Source of the DNA: Oryzias latipes
Lineage: Eukaryota > Chordata > Actinopteri > Beloniformes > Adrianichthyidae
Direction: 5' to 3'
Length of the DNA: 64,000 nucleotides
Assembly: GCF_002234675.1 (NCBI RefSeq)
Contig: NC_019870.2
Location: forward strand, 1,942,485-2,006,484
The stretch's first letter is position 1; each line of letters opens with the position of its first letter. The notes beneath the pieces were generated by a model. The model was given only the letters and a program-made list of their open reading frames with translations, was not told where the DNA came from and ran no database searches. The translations under genes and the position numbers were made by a program. Below are positions 34,238-61,647 of the stretch, piece by piece.

Positions 34238-34670
34238 TTTGTTGTTTATAGCATTTTTTTGATGATGGAGGACATACATAAAGAAATGTAGGAAAACACA
34301 TTTCTGAGTATTTCTACATCCACATCATGAATCAGGAGCCGACGAAAAGATGTGGTTTGATGAAGATCGTAGAAAATGCGCTGGTCGGGTCCACAAACTC
34401 CATCCTGAAGCATCCGCTTACAGACAAACGGATCCATGAACGTCTTTGTTTCCCTTTGCTCGTATTCAGCTCGCCCCTCACACCGCCAGGGTCAGGTTAG
34501 GTTGGAGGTGTGAGTGGCTGTTAGCCAGCGGGACAGAATGTAAATAGAGAGCTCTCAGCAATGCAGAGCCAAAGATGGGGTTGCTCCGCCCCTACGGTTC
34601 CACTCACAACTCGGAGGAGAACTCCTAATGAACTCCTGGCGCTCTGCAGAAACTATGTTCTAGAAAATGT
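34238..34670. mobile_element. MITE family B, copy 3
   Basis: Shares GATGATGGAGGACATAC, ATCAGGAGCCGACGA, CAGACAAACGGATCCATGAA, GTGAGTGGCTGTTAG and GAACTCCTGGC blocks with the other copies. The right end is truncated after AACTATGTTCTAGAAAA. Confidence 0.65.
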
Positions 34671-34959
34671 TGGAGGTTCCGTGACGTCACACCCGGGTTG
34701 AATGAGGACACGATGGAGATCAGCGTATACAGAACCGTGTGTCCCTCAGATCTGTCTGCCTCTACATGCAGTACATGGTTTCCATGGTAACTCCAAGGAC
34801 CAGAACTCCCCAGAACCTGGATTTCTTTGGGAACCTGCCGCCGGGCGCCATTTCCCGGGCTTGACAGCTGATGCTCACTGCTCTGAGATCTGGGACAGGT
34901 TCAATTCCCTCCCTTCAGCTGCGTTTAATGTGTAGAGCTGGTGGCCTGCGGGACAGTAA

Positions 34960-35403
34960 TCCCGGGTTCTCGCGCTGGGACCCTCGGAGGGGGGGGGGGG
35001 GCCCTGAGTGTCAGCAACACATTTTCTCTGCTGCAGCATCGGTGACACCTCCCTGCTAAATATACGGCGAGCGGCAGCGACAGGTGACGCCGCTCCTCCG
35101 CAGACGTGCGCTCTGGCAGAACGAACACGGGAGGTCACGGGGTGTGCGAGTGTGCGACGCAGGGAGGCGGAGCCTCAGTGTGGGGAGCTGCAGCTGCTCA
35201 GTCTGAGAGCTCAGATCCAAACGCTGCCCGGCTCTGGGTGCCCTCTGCTTTAAGCCAGCTGGTCTGGCTTAACTGTGCTTCTGCCATTCAATCTTTATTT
35301 TTCTTTGGTTTTGTGAAACTTGTTCTTGTTTGATACAAGACCTGAACGAGCAAACCCACAGCTGGAGCTGCTGGGGATCCTTCCAGGTGAAGAGAAAGCG
35401 CAG
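34960..35403 (+). other. Candidate mef2c 5' noncoding exon and GC-rich region
   Basis: A GC/CpG-enriched stretch (34960-35245) precedes a good donor, AAAGCGCAG|gtgagt, ending at 35403. No coding frame with homology. As mef2c is the next plus-strand gene and mef2c genes are known for several noncoding first exons, this is a candidate; RNA evidence is absent. Confidence 0.3.
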
Positions 35404-35520
35404 GTGAGTAAAACCAGAGAAATTAAGACCTTCAGGGGGAATATTTATGGGGGGGGGGAAAATCCAAAAATTTGTTTTTCAAAAGCTAAAGAATGTGCAG
35501 GAATGTGCAAATGATTTCAA

Positions 35521-35535
35521 CCACTAGGGGGCAGC
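35521..35535 (+). promoter_or_regulatory. CTCF-like motif, full consensus
   Basis: CCACTAGGGGGCAGC matches CCASYAGRKGGCRSY at all 15 positions. Plus orientation, converging with the full-consensus minus-strand site at 54234. Confidence 0.5.
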
Positions 35536-35539
35536 AGAA

Positions 35540-37590
35540 AGGACCAGGTCCGTGAGTTGACCTCCATGGTTAACCTGCAGCAGTGGAGCATCACCACGAT
35601 AAAAACTTTATTTTAAAGTTTTTATAGGATTTAACAGTCTTGGTGACATTTTACTTTGAAGTTTCGTTTTTCCTTTGCAGTTTAATTTGAGTTTTCATCT
35701 TAATTTAGATGAATCTGAAATTATTTTTAAATTACAGTACTGAAACTCACTGGTTCACACGGTAAAGTAAATACTTACTGAGATATTTAAAGGGAAGGAT
35801 TTAAAAGAGAAACAGATGTAAAAACTATTTTCTAATGAATAAATATCTCAGTTAAAAACTATATATTTTTTAACATACTTTTAGGCTGGACTTTAGCCCT
35901 GATAAATCGCGCTTCTGAGTTGATCAACTCCCTTTAAATTGTGACTCAATACTGGCCTCTACTGGTGAGTTGCTGAATTGAAGCCCTTCAGGAAATTGAC
36001 GTAAAAAACAACATTTGTGTTGTTGTGCTAAAAAAAAACATTATTTTGGCTACAAACTCCAGACAATGACAGTAAAAATAGTTTTTTCATGATAACCAAT
36101 CCTGGTTTAAAATGAGATTAACTCCGCCCACAAATAACACAACATTCTGATGAAGAAAAGTAATTCACAAAAACTGAGGTCATTTTTTAAAAAGTTGTTG
36201 CCTGATTTCTTAAAGGAATCTCACATGCAGTCTTTTGATTAGTGCTTTAAAATGCAAAAACTGTGATTGTAAAGTTCAAACACATTAAACAAAGTAAATG
36301 GAGACATAAAAGCAGAAAGATGGAAACATCACATTTTAATTTACATTTATTAGTTAAAATCATCTTTACTTCAGTTTTTGTCTTAGAAACCAGTGAGGAT
36401 ATTTTTTGTCTGAATGAGCCCAAATGATCCTCCTCAGTCCTGATATTTGCAAACATTTACATTTTTTTTGTATTCGATGTAAATCGACTGGAGCTGGAAG
36501 TCAGAAAATCATCAACACTTTCAACTGTTTTTAAAGCTAAACAGTGATTTTCTGGACATAAATTCGGGTGTCAAAAGGTTAAAACGTGGACTTAATTGAC
36601 TAAAAGATGTGAAACAGCGTCGGGAAGGTTTTGGTGAACAGAGTTCGGGCCGAGCTAAATGTTTGTTCTTTAGACTGGTTCTGCACATTTTCACATCTTT
36701 CTTAAGACTTTTTGCTTTATTTAGAGTTCTAGGTTTCTGTAAAGCTAATAAAGGCATTATACTTAATGTTTAACATGTGAAGTCAACTTTCCAGTGTTTT
36801 ATTGAATTCCTTTGTTTGTAGAGTTATCAGAAACTGATTGATGCGGCTGTTTTCCAATCCCACCCATTTTATTAGCAGGTTTCTCCTTAACTTTTCCCTT
36901 AGCTGCTGTCTTGGAGCCGTAAACTGGACATTTACATACATTTTATCTGATGTGGTTAAAATCATAGAGTTGTTTTATCAAATCTGTTTAATTATATTTT
37001 ATCATACATGTTCATATGAAAATTTTGTGATTTCAGGGGTTGAACTATGAATGTATAAATGAATTATTAATATACACAAACTTGTGCCACAGCAGAGAAA
37101 CTGTAACAGATTACATTCACTTTTTTGGATAGAAATTGTATCCTATTGTTTTAATTTGAGGAAAAGTAGTTACACTGGGCGGCATCCTGATTACTATTTT
37201 TTGCATGTAGCGTTTGTATAACCTTTATTGAAACAAAAGGCTGAAATTTATTAAAGTAAATTTGAGTTTACAAGAATTTTTATTTGACTTGGTGTGATGT
37301 TTTTTCTGAGAGTTTTATGAATAACATGAAGTTTAAGATGACAAATTAGACATATTCAAAGTGCTACTCAGAACTTTAGCAGTAGTATTGGTAGCTTTTA
37401 ATACTTAAACTTGAGTATTAAAGTTGGCTCCATTGGGGTCCTATAGACTCGGTGCAGTTCCTGGTCTTTGCGCTGGGTGGCAGCAGAGAGCCGGGATCCT
37501 GTTTAAGTGTAGAAATGACCACAAATAAAGTTTTCCAAAGTTTTATTTGATTCTCTCGTTTGTTTAAATTGTACTTTCGGTGCGTGCGTG
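35540..37590. other. AT-rich upstream region of mef2c
   Basis: No exon, RNA gene or bounded repeat recognised over about 2 kb. It could hold regulatory sequence, but I see no motif cluster. Confidence 0.4.
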
Positions 37591-37599
37591 TGCACGTGT

Positions 37600-37731
37600 G
37601 CTCGCCTCCAGGTGCTTACTGACGAGGCCGGGAGGCGCGCGGGGTCCGTGGTCACGTTCTCGGATGGACTGAGCTGAACCACCGGAGCCACGCGGCGGCG
37701 GAACGCGAGGGTGTGCGGGACTGAGCGGGAG
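37600..37731 (+). other. mef2c: Candidate mef2c first noncoding exon, CpG-rich
   Basis: CpG-dense block (GGCGCGCGGGG, ACGCGGCGGCGG) ending at a strong donor GAGCGGGAG|gtaagc at 37731. The CpG richness runs to about 38000. The next mef2c acceptor is at 47291, implying a 9.6-kb 5' UTR intron. This is the best promoter candidate by composition. Confidence 0.45.
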
Positions 37732-37919
37732 GTAAGCTTCCGCGCGCTTGGTGGGTGTGTGTGCGTGTGTGACCGTCTGCGCACGCGTGAGTGCGGGGTT
37801 TGACAGATAAACAACCGGAAAGGAAGCCTCTTTCTGTACGTGCGGCGCTTCCTTCCCCTGCAGACGGCTCAGTCACGAGCGGCAGCTCACTTCCTCGCGG
37901 GTCCGGTGTTGGTCGGGAG

Positions 37920-38040
37920 TTCAGATCCAGGATTTTTCCGCGCGGGTTTCCCGCTGAATCCTCTGGAAACACGCAGGGCGTTTTCCTTGTTCGGGTCGGC
38001 GGTGAAGCGCGAGGACCTGAAGGGTTTCTGTCATCTTCTG
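37920..38040 (+). other. mef2c: Alternative mef2c 5' exon candidate
   Basis: A second donor, ATCTTCTG|gtaaga, ends at 38040 at the end of the same CpG-rich block. It may be an alternative first exon or an extension of the one at 37.7 kb. Confidence 0.3.
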
Positions 38041-38059
38041 GTAAGAAAAGTTTAGGAAA

Positions 38060-41000
38060 AGTTTTTTAAAAAAAGAAAGAAAATAATTTGGGTTGCAGGG
38101 CCGCACGGACGGGTGCGGGGGTCCGGGGCTGTCGTTCATGTCGGCCCCCTCTAATCCACCTTTTAAATCCGAGCTTAAATATACTAAGCCGTAAAAATAT
38201 TTTAAATACTCGATTTTCTGTCCAAAACAAATTTAATTGACGTTTAAAGGATTCATGTCTTAGTTAAATGATTCAGAAATCAGAACTAAAATATTTTTTG
38301 TCTTATATAGAACCCAGAAAACCAAGAAGCTTTTTTGAATTGAGAAAGGAAGCTGGCAGATTATTTTACCTCATATTGGAGGATTTCCTTTAAAAAATAT
38401 TTACATAAAATATTAGCAACAAATTTGTTATAAATAACAATTAAGCAGAAAATAACTTTTAAATGCAGGTTTTTCTTTCAGCACTAAATGTCTTTTTGGT
38501 TTAATAATGAAGGATTGTTAAATGTCAAACATTCAAATGTTTCCAGCAGACTAACATGTTAATGTTCATTTAAATACATAAACTTTCCGCTGAAAAAAAC
38601 CAAAACAAGTTCTCCGGCAAAACCAACCCAAATAAATTTGAAAGGAAATCTTTATTAGCTGGACTTGTGTTCATGGAACAGGAAGGGAAACGTTTCTATA
38701 TCTGCCAGTAATTTCAGAGATAAAACTAAACAAGGAGACGTGTAGCTAAACTTTAAATCTAAAACTACTATAACTGTTTCTGCGTCTTTTCTTTGTGATC
38801 ATTGAACAAACGTTTGAAAACATTTCTGAATTAAAAACGTTCTTACTTTACGAGTAAGTTTCTCATCGACCAAAATTAAAAACTTCTTGTTGAAGTAAAA
38901 AAAAAAAAAATCAACCAGAGCGTGAAAGTGTTTCAGAGCGGCTAAAGCTAAATTGTTGCATCGTTTATGGCGACTATTTCTACGAAGAAATTATTTTAAA
39001 TTTACAACCTGAAAGTTGCTGCAACTAAATTTTTGCCATAAGTAAAATTCGACACTTTGTTGCGATCACAAGCGATTTTAGATACTTTCAATCCCAACAG
39101 CTTTTATACCTTTTTTCTTTTTTTTTCAAATATAAACCAAACATTTTTCTGTCCACGCAAACAAACAGTTTTTACTTGAGTAAATAGGAAAAGGTTGATT
39201 GTAACGCCGCTGCGATCTCTTGTGTTAGTGTAAAATATACAAAACTTTAGACACATTTGTAAAAATAAAGTGTGATTATTCTTTTTTGCAATAGGTTTTT
39301 TCTAAAGGGAAAAAACAAAAAATTCTCAAGAAAACATTGATTTCAGAAAATGTCTGTATAATTTCGGTAATTTGCTAAATGCAAATTACAAAATGGAAAA
39401 AGTCATAAGTGGTTTAATTCTTGCATTAGCGTTTTACCAAAAGGAAAACAATCAACATTTTCTAACAAAAAAAAAAAAGTTTCAATTTTTTTTTTGTACC
39501 TTTTTGCCAGTTTTCTTAATAAATCGCATTTAATTATTGTGTTTTCTGAAAGGGAAAAATGTCGATTTCAGAGGTTTTTTCGTACATTTTGGCTAATATA
39601 TCAAATGCTTCACGTTTCGTTTTTGCGTGAACTTTTTTTCAAAGTGGAAAAACCAAAAATCTCTAAAAACGTCGATTTCAGAGGTTTTTTCGTACATTTT
39701 GTGCTTGGAGTTCTGAGACTTTCCACAGTATTTAGTGTTTTTTTTTCCCCTGAGTTCTTTGCTCTGGAACAAAAACCTGAAAGACCAAAAATACAAAATA
39801 GTTTCTGATTCTTTCCTTCACTGCGGAGAAGCCGCCTCTTTGTTGACATCCGTTCATTGCGCATTCGGAGCGCCGGAACCGGTTCTTATTTTAGAACCGA
39901 TCCAGCAGTTTTTTCATATTTCCAGCCTTGTAAAGTCGGTGAGGTATCAAACCCTTCAGCGGAGCATGTGCTTCAGCGTCTGTGCCACAGAGTGACTCAC
40001 TGGCTGCTTATAGGGGGCTGGGGGTTGTCCCGGACCAAACCACATGAAGGAGATCCTGTTGCCTCCCAGGTCTCCATCTGGGACCTCATGAGGGGCCTGA
40101 ACCTGTAATTTCCTGAACGGTTCTGTTGGAGCTGAAGTGTGGACGCGTGGCGTGACGCCTGGTTTCATTCAGCAGCCATTCACTTCCTGCCAACTCAAAA
40201 AACAACAAACACAGGTTTGGAAAGCGGCTGTCAACTTTTCCAGGTTCCACCAGGAACTTCCAGGAGCTTCCATCAAAGACCTGGAACTTCTTTTGGAACC
40301 TGAAGGAGAAAAACTGCCTGAACGTTTGGATTCCTGGTCTCCTTTGTTTGGTTTTTACGTAGGATTTTTTTGTAAGGACAGGTTTTATCCCCAAAAAAAA
40401 GCTGGTTTTGGTGAAGCCGATGTGAATTCATTGTGTGGTTATCAGGCGTTCCTAACAGCAGAACCAACATTTCATACTGATTACATCCATGAATTAAAAA
40501 CACAATATTTACATTTTTAAATTATAAACAAGTAGAAAAAAATAATGCAGTTATGGCCTCTTTTGGCTTCCGTAGTTCTCTGTACTTTAAAGCCTGGTCT
40601 TGAACCTTTTTCAGGCCACAGACCGTGTAAATGTCAGACAGTATTTTCACAGACCGGCCTGCACTCGGCTGACTTTTTCCTTTTTTTCTTTATCTTCCAT
40701 ATTCTGTTGACTTTTGGGGGTAAAGCTTATCTTCATCTGTAAAATACCTGCAGCTGCTAAAAACTTTCTTTTTACTCTAGATTTTGTGTAGGAACCATTA
40801 AAATGTGATTATACAAGCTATGAAATCAGAGGCCAACTTCAGCCTCCTGTGACTTTTAAGGCGAAACCAAAAAGAGAGATTTTGATGAGATTGAGATGTG
40901 GAGAGATTTTCAAAATAAAACTTCCTTCAGAATCGATTAGAAATGAAATGGAAAAAAAAGTGTAGTTCCTGTTATTGGACCGGTTCGGATCCATGGCCTG

Positions 41001-41640
41001 GTGGTTAAAACCACAGGTTTTACGGGATTTTTATTTTTGTTGAATATTTATTTTATTTTAATGAACATTTATTATCTCAACAACTTTTCTGAGGCTTTCA
41101 TTTTCAAAACATTTGTGTTTATAGCATTAATATTATGTATTAAATGCATTTTTTAAATTAAAATTTTACATTACTGTTAAACGTTGTGTAAAATCCTGCT
41201 GAATGAATGACAGGCAGGTTATCGCACAACGTTTGCACTCATTCATACCAGTGAAGGCATCACGCCGTCCTGATGGATGATGAGACATTACACGTGTCCT
41301 CAACGATGAGGTCTTGGCGGCGTGTTTGGGTGAGTCAGACACAACCAGAGGCTGAGGCAGCAGAGACACCGACGGTGATTCAAGCTGCTGTGTTGAAGGC
41401 CACTCCCCCCCCCCGCTGCGTCTTATTGGACAAACACACCTGATCCGGCGGGACAGAAGCATTGAAGGTCCTGGGACACGTGGAGGACATGTTTTCACTA
41501 TGAAAGCTTGTTGTGGGAGGGATTTAAAGATCAGACACCCCAACAAAGATCCCTGAGGAACTCCTGATGATCCGTTTTGCTTTGCTTTTACCTGCCGGAT
41601 GTGTTTTGGTCTAAAACGTTGAGATTCAAACGTCTTTCAG
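38060..41640. other. mef2c 5' intron/upstream, AT-rich
   Basis: No exon recognised. A decayed tandem unit of about 115 bp runs roughly 39320-39720: GATTTCAGAGGTTTTTTCGT at 39563 and again at 39675, with weaker copies before. Near 40600-40665, TTGAACCTTTTTCAGGCCAC and CACAGACCGGCCTGC look like another transposon remnant. Confidence 0.45.
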
Positions 41641-42300
41641 GTCAAAAAGACGCTCTGGAGCAGAAGAACGGATGTCTAAACTGATGTTTGGGGAGCATGA
41701 AAGAGCTGAAACCGCTCAGGTTTCCTTCGATGAGGCGACGGATTCCCTTAAGTCTGAAAGTCTGATCCGGCCTGTTGCAAAGATCACCGGATTCGGTTTC
41801 ACGAGACGAGACTGAGGAGGCTCTCGTAGCCAGAATCCGAGGACCCCTGCAGCTGTCGCGGCCACATTTAGCTTCGACCTGCAGAACCTGACCCGTCCTG
41901 GACTCCACTGTTGTCAGAAGGATCCCGTTGGGTTTGAACCGTTAACGAGCTTATGGGATGCGCCTGACAGGCTTCCAGTGGTCTCTGATGTTCCTCTCCA
42001 CAAAGACGCAGCGGACCCCCTTTGGACCATGCGACCCGAGGGAGATCATGACGGTGCTCCTGGTTGGATTTCTCCACAACGACCCACTCTGGACCGTCTT
42101 TGGAGCTCCAGGTTGTTTCCGTTCGCCTCCCGCTGTAAATCTGCTGGTTTGTACCTTCTGTGAAGATGGTCTTGACGTTAAGTTTCCGTTAAAATCGTCT
42201 TCCTCTGCTCACCTGAATGGCTTCAGTGGCCACCAGACGGATGTCAGGACGCCGTGACTCGACTTCAAGACGTCATCTGGACGCACGGGAACCTTCGTTT
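41641..42300 (-). mobile_element. Possible piggyBac-derived pseudo-coding remnant
   Basis: The minus strand has a protein-like series around 41870-42160 with a TWSSKDGPEW-like phrase recalling piggyBac transposases (TxxSKDGxxW), broken by stops and frame changes. This is low-confidence pattern matching. Confidence 0.22.
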
Positions 42301-42439
42301 CTCTGAAGATGCAACACGGTTCTTCTGTTTTACCGTTAAAAGGGCCTGAATGTAAATGCTGTATGGCGCTGTTCTGGGCCTGGGGCTGTTCTGGACCCGG
42401 GGCTGTTCTGGACCCGGGGTTCTGCATGGTCCCAGAATT

Positions 42440-42563
42440 CACTACGAGCTAGACGCCAGCCCATACCCATTGGGAGCACTGCAAACCTTTCACCACGTGG
42501 GGCAGGCAAGCTGGGAACCAAACCTGCAACCTTCCGATCAGAGGTCAACCGCTCCACCTCTCC
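42440..42563 (-). mobile_element. tRNA-derived SINE fragment
   Basis: On the minus strand GGTGGAGCGGTTGACCTCTG (A-box-like) and AAGGTTGCAGGTTTGGTTCC (B-box-like) are spaced as in tRNA-derived fish SINEs. Confidence 0.5.
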
Positions 42564-43749
42564 ACCAACGTCGCCCTGCCTCCCGAACGACTTTTCATTT
42601 GGAGGAACATCTGAGCCTTCCCAGCTGTCCTTCCATGACTCCCCCCTTGACCCTCCAAACCCCCAGCAGCCTCTGCTCTGCCGCGGCCCCAAACCGCCGC
42701 CGCTGCCGCCGTGGTGGTTTCATTTCAGTGAAGTTAGAGTGAGACGGCTGATTTCCATCTCTTCCTCTGATTCTGTCGTCTGGCAGTTTCGGGTAAAAAG
42801 TTCACTTTTATTTTTGGAGGCTTCTGTTTGGCGTGCTCCATAAATAGCAGCGCGGGTGGCGCGGGCGGGGCGGGGCGTACGGGACTCGCTGGAGATCTGC
42901 CATCCTCCTGGAGGAGATCAAACTCCACATTAAATAACATCCAGGCTGACTTTTATTGTTTCAGACACTCTTCCTGCAGCGTGCCGGGCGCGCACGTCTC
43001 TAATTTTACTCGCCGTTGTGGTGTCGTCCCGCAGAGAGGACTGGAAGGCGGCGTGACTCACACGTCTCATCTCCGTGTGGCTACCGAGCTTCTCGACCTG
43101 CGACGTCACGCCGCCGCAGGTCTTCTGTTCTGCGGGGCCGTCTGAGGAGCTCCGCCTCCGCGGTAGAGGATGTTTGCAGAAATCAGGAGTGAAGCGTCTG
43201 CTGCGGTGATAAATGCCTTCATTGTTTTCACAGAAGAGAATGAAAGTAGATCAGAGCGAACTGCAGGCCGTTGAAACGTTTTTCTGTTTGATACGTCGTC
43301 AAAAAAGGAACTTTCTGGAAAAGAAAAGCCATGGATTTTTGGACAGATGTTTAGTTTGGAAACCGTCACTTTGATTTCTTTTCGATCCTGCAGTTTTTTC
43401 TTTCTACACAATGTAAACGTGTGGACCACCCAGAAACCCCCCAAAACATTCAAACATGTGACTCTGTTAAAACCAAAAATGGTGAAGAGTCTTTATTTCT
43501 GAAGTAACCCTTCAACACAGAAACTTTAGCTCCAGTCTCTACATTCTTTTTCGACGACGTAAAACGTGATTCCAGCGGATTCTGAAGTGGAGAAAAGCAG
43601 CTTTACGTTAGAAATGTGATGCATGTCTGTGCCAAACTGATGTGAAAAGACGCCGCGTCACAACCCGTCGTGCAAACGGTCAAAGAGTCACGATAGGTTG
43701 GAGAGCGTGTGTTGTTTAGGCGTCGCCGCAGACATCTCAGGTGTTAAAG
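42564..43749. other. Upstream of mef2c, nothing gene-like
   Basis: Contains a small GCC/GCCG tract near 42700 and a GC-rich patch near 42850. No feature beyond composition is supported. Confidence 0.35.
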
Positions 43750-44867
43750 CAGGGGTCGGGAACCTTTTTGGCCGAGAGAGCCATAAACGCCAAATATTTT
43801 TAAATGTAATTTCGAAAGAGCCATACAATAATGTAGTGTCTCTTTCCCACACTGATGCACGGAGACTTAACCTCTTTTAAAGTTCTTTATTCTGGTTACT
43901 GTAGACCGCAACAAACGCCATACAACTAATTCATCAACTCCTGAATCTCTCCTGCCGAGACGAGAGAGAGCGTTTCTCCCAACTTTATATTCCCCCCTCC
44001 CGCTCCAGCCCCTCCCATTTTCCTTATTCGGCCCATAGCTGAACCCCATTGGTCCAAATTACCTAACAACAGGCTGAGCGACAGAACTGAGAGCCAATCA
44101 GATCTCTGCTTGATGCCTTCAATGAACCCCAGAATTTTTAACGCGGCCCGACAGCCAAGTTAAACTCAGTCCGCGACAATATTTTTAAAACTAAATATAC
44201 AAATGAATGTGTGCATTTGATGTAATTTCAACATTTTTAAAGTACAATAAGTCTGTGGATCCTTTTTAATAACATTGTTATGCTGTTGCTAATAAATGAT
44301 GAGTATTTCTCGTGGTAGTTTTGTTGATGGTCTAGTCTGGTTGATCCGTGGTGAGTTTCTGCTTCATGCAGGCGTTGAGACTTTAAACGTGATCTTAGGT
44401 CTGAATGTTCTGTAGATGTGAGAAAGACTGATCACATGCAGACGGGGAGCCAAACACACACTCACACGCTGCAGTGAGTGACGGGCAGCGGGTTTTACGT
44501 TTTTACAATCCCTGCGCGATTCACCTGCTGCCTGTCCCCACAACCCCACCCTCACCCTCTGCTTTCTTCCTCCCAAGAAACTCCCATCCCCGCAACTGCG
44601 TGCTCTTTCTCAGAGACGAGAGCGCGCAGTTTTAGGCACGGCAATTCACAGGTTTCCGGGTGGTACAAACTCTGTGAAATAATAGATAATAGTAAACTGA
44701 TAGTTTTTTCTCCAAGCACCGCTACTACTGCGCGCCTCTGGCATCGCATCGCAACCGAAAAGGACTGGTCTAATGAAAAAAAGTAAAATTAAAGATTTGT
44801 CTGCGAGCCACATGTGACCATCAAAAGAGCCATATATGGCTCGCGAGCCATAGGTTCCCGACCCCTG
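43750..44867. mobile_element. hAT non-autonomous element, 1.1 kb, intact ends
   Basis: Begins CAGGGGTCGGGAACCT and ends AGGTTCCCGACCCCTG, flanked on both sides by TGTTAAAG (43742-43749 and 44868-44875), an exact 8-bp target duplication. The GAGAGCCATAAACGCC and ATATGGCTCGCGAGCC subterminal segments are typical of a common vertebrate hAT family. No transposase frame. Confidence 0.95.
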
Positions 44868-45104
44868 TGTTAAAGGGTTAACTGAATAAAGTTTGGAAGT
44901 TATATTCTTCAATTAATCGTCTGGTTCTTTCCCCGTCTGACGCTGAAACTTTTATTTACAAACAAACTGTTTTAAACTATTTTTACACTTAAAAGTATTG
45001 CTGCAGAACTTCAAATCCTTTATACCATGTGACCTAAGCCACTCCCATTTTTTACCCTGAACAAAAATGACGGAAAATACTTTTAGGTTTTTGCTAAACT
45101 TGAT

Positions 45105-45383
45105 AAATGAGCACCCTACCACTATAAAATGTGAAGTCTGTCTAACGCTTTGATGGTTGGACGTGGGGGTCATCAGGCTCCACCTACTTTCATTGAGGCG
45201 TCTGATTGGTCAGTTTGGTAATTGAAAAACAGAAAAAAATATTTAAAAAAATTAGGATGATCAAGAACAGGTTAAAAAAAGGCATCAGATCAAGAATGTT
45301 TATTCGGACCAGTTCGGACCCTGGCATTCCTGTTTGGAACCCCAGGGGGAGGAGTCACTCAGTCCAGTTCTCTTATACAGTCA
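45105..45383 (-). mobile_element. MITE family G, partial copy (reverse)
   Basis: Reverse relative of 54302-54809: AGGCTCCACCTACTTTCATT, then CATTCCTGTTTGGAACCCC, GAGTCACTCAGTCCAGTTCT and a TACAGTCA end. The left part is eroded. Confidence 0.6.
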
Positions 45384-45675
45384 ACGGTTTACAAACTAAG
45401 GAGTTTTATAGCAGCAGACAAGTCCACACTGCGCACACTTCTTTTATAAATTAAGAAAAGGAAGGGTCTATTCAGACTGGACACATTTGGTTTCCTTAAA
45501 GTGAACCAGAGTTTGTTTCTCAAACTGTCAGTCTGCAAAAAAACCCAAGCAGAACCTGGTCCGGGACCAGAAACCGGTCTCTGACCCGTCTTTGGAGGTG
45601 GTCTCAATCAGACAGCGCCCCGGTTTCCTCGGTTTGAAGAAGATCCATGATCTGAACAACTAGACCAAAACGGCC

Positions 45676-46095
45676 ACGGTTGGAATCTGGATCAAGGCTG
45701 GAATCTGGATCTAAACTGGAATCTGGATCTAAACTGGAATCTGGATCTAAACTGGAATCTGGATCTAAACTGTTCGGCTGGACAGCTCTGATGTTGCTCG
45801 CCATTTTGGTTGCACCGCTCCTGTTAGGTTGGGGGTGTGAAGGGCTGTAAGCTAGTGGGAGAGCTCTCAGCAGTAAGGGAGGGGAAGGGGGGTGGGGTTT
45901 CTTTTTGCCAACAGTCCCGCCCACAACTCAGAGGGGAATTTCTACTGATCTCCTGCCGCTCTGCAGGAACTAGGTCCTAGAAAACGACACAGGTTCATTT
46001 ATTTTGGCTAAAAGCGGCATCACTAAAAGACCACTGGGGACGCTTTGGAAACAGATCAGAGGACGATCGGAGCGGGACTTAAAGATTTAAAAGAT
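45676..46095. mobile_element. MITE family B, copy 4, with internal 18-bp tandem repeat
   Basis: Shares GATGTTGCTCGCCATTTTGG, GGGGTGTGAAGGGCTGTAAG and GATCGGAGCGGGACTTAAAG with the other copies. At 45681-45770 a short motif (CTGGAATCTGGATCTAAA) is amplified to about five tandem copies; only one or two occur in the other copies. Confidence 0.7.
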
Positions 46096-47291
46096 CCCAA
46101 CATCCCATGGCTGGTGAGGGATTCCTCCAAACCGCCTCCCGTGTTGGCGCCGCTCTGTGTTTGCCTGCCTCGCCGCGTGTGAACATCCGTTTAACTCCTC
46201 GACCCGGGCTCTTAAGCCGCGCTTCAGGAGGTCACATGGCACACGCACGCTTCATGCACCGCCGCCTCTGCACAGGAGGCTGCGCTTGAGCTCCTCCCCT
46301 GCCGCATGGCGCCCGGCTTTAAGCAGAGATCTCATTACCTCCCTCAGGAGATCAGGTCCCTCCACGAAACATTTCTTCTCATCAAGACGTTAAAAGACGT
46401 TTTGTCTTTCCATGTTTCGCCTGAAAGGTTTGCAGTTTTTTTGGCTTCAGTTTAAAGTTGACACACTTTTATTGAAAAAGGGGATTTTGTTGTGTTTAGA
46501 TGTTTATTCACACGGTGAGAAGCACACAATCTGGACTCTTTTCAGAAAAGTTTCTCCAGTAACACAGAAACTGACATGTTATGAGATCCATGCAGCATTA
46601 GTGCAAACAGGAATAATCTCAGGAAAGAAGGGATGTTTTATTCCAGATTATTCTGAGAAGCACATGTTTGATGGAAGCCGAACCGGCTGAAGGCCGTGTT
46701 GAAGCTGAGGAGGAGTTCCAGGTTTGGAGAAGTAACTTCTGTGGATCTTCAGGAGGATTTCTGTTGTGTTTGGTCATCGTTTGCTGAATGATCTTTGAAG
46801 ATTATTGACATGGAAGAACCGCGATGTTTGCGGCGTTCTGGGATGTGGTCTGCAAAGGTTCCCGTTTGTGGGCTTTCGGGGTTGAAGTGGAGACCCTGAT
46901 AAAGTCCAGGTGGTTCCACCAGAGCTTCGGATGCTTTCACGTGTTTTCTGGCTCCGCCCTGATTGGCGAGTCCTTTTTGGCTCCGCCCAGAGAGAGCGGC
47001 TGAGAAGAACGTCCAGAGCGGCGTCTGAGCAGATGCAGATGTTTCAGACCGACTGCTTGCTGTCAGTCATTTGCATGCTGACATTCCGGCTTGTTTCACT
47101 TCCTCGTCCTCTACCCCCCCAGCAGCAAAGCCGCTTAGTGGGCGTGTTGGGGGCGGAGCCGCCGTGGTGGCGTGCAGACGGCGGTTCTTCTCTGCTCCAG
47201 CAGAGATCACTTTGTGTCTTTAATGAAGTTTGAAATCTGCAAACACTAAGAACTGAAGGCTGCTCACCTGATTCTGTCTGTTCCTCCACAG
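46096..47291. other. Upstream of first mef2c coding exon, nothing recognised
   Basis: Some CpG-rich sequence near 46130-46320, but no splice-competent exon with support. Confidence 0.35.
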
Positions 47292-47422
47292 AAACCAGGC
47301 GCACGGTTGGGATCCAAAAGCCAAAACCACCTTTGAGGTCCTGGAAGAAGAAAAAACCCCAGAAAGGCCTGAAGAGACGACGCCCGCAGAGAGGAGGAAG
47401 ACAGACGGAAAAAAGCAGGAAG
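47292..47422 (+). other. mef2c: mef2c 5' UTR portion of first coding exon
   Basis: Acceptor gttcctccacag at 47280-47291, then 131 nt of purine-rich leader (GGAAGAAGAAAAAACC type) up to the ATG at 47423. The presence of an acceptor here shows that at least one noncoding exon lies upstream. Confidence 0.75.
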
Positions 47423-61647
<14,225 letters not shown>

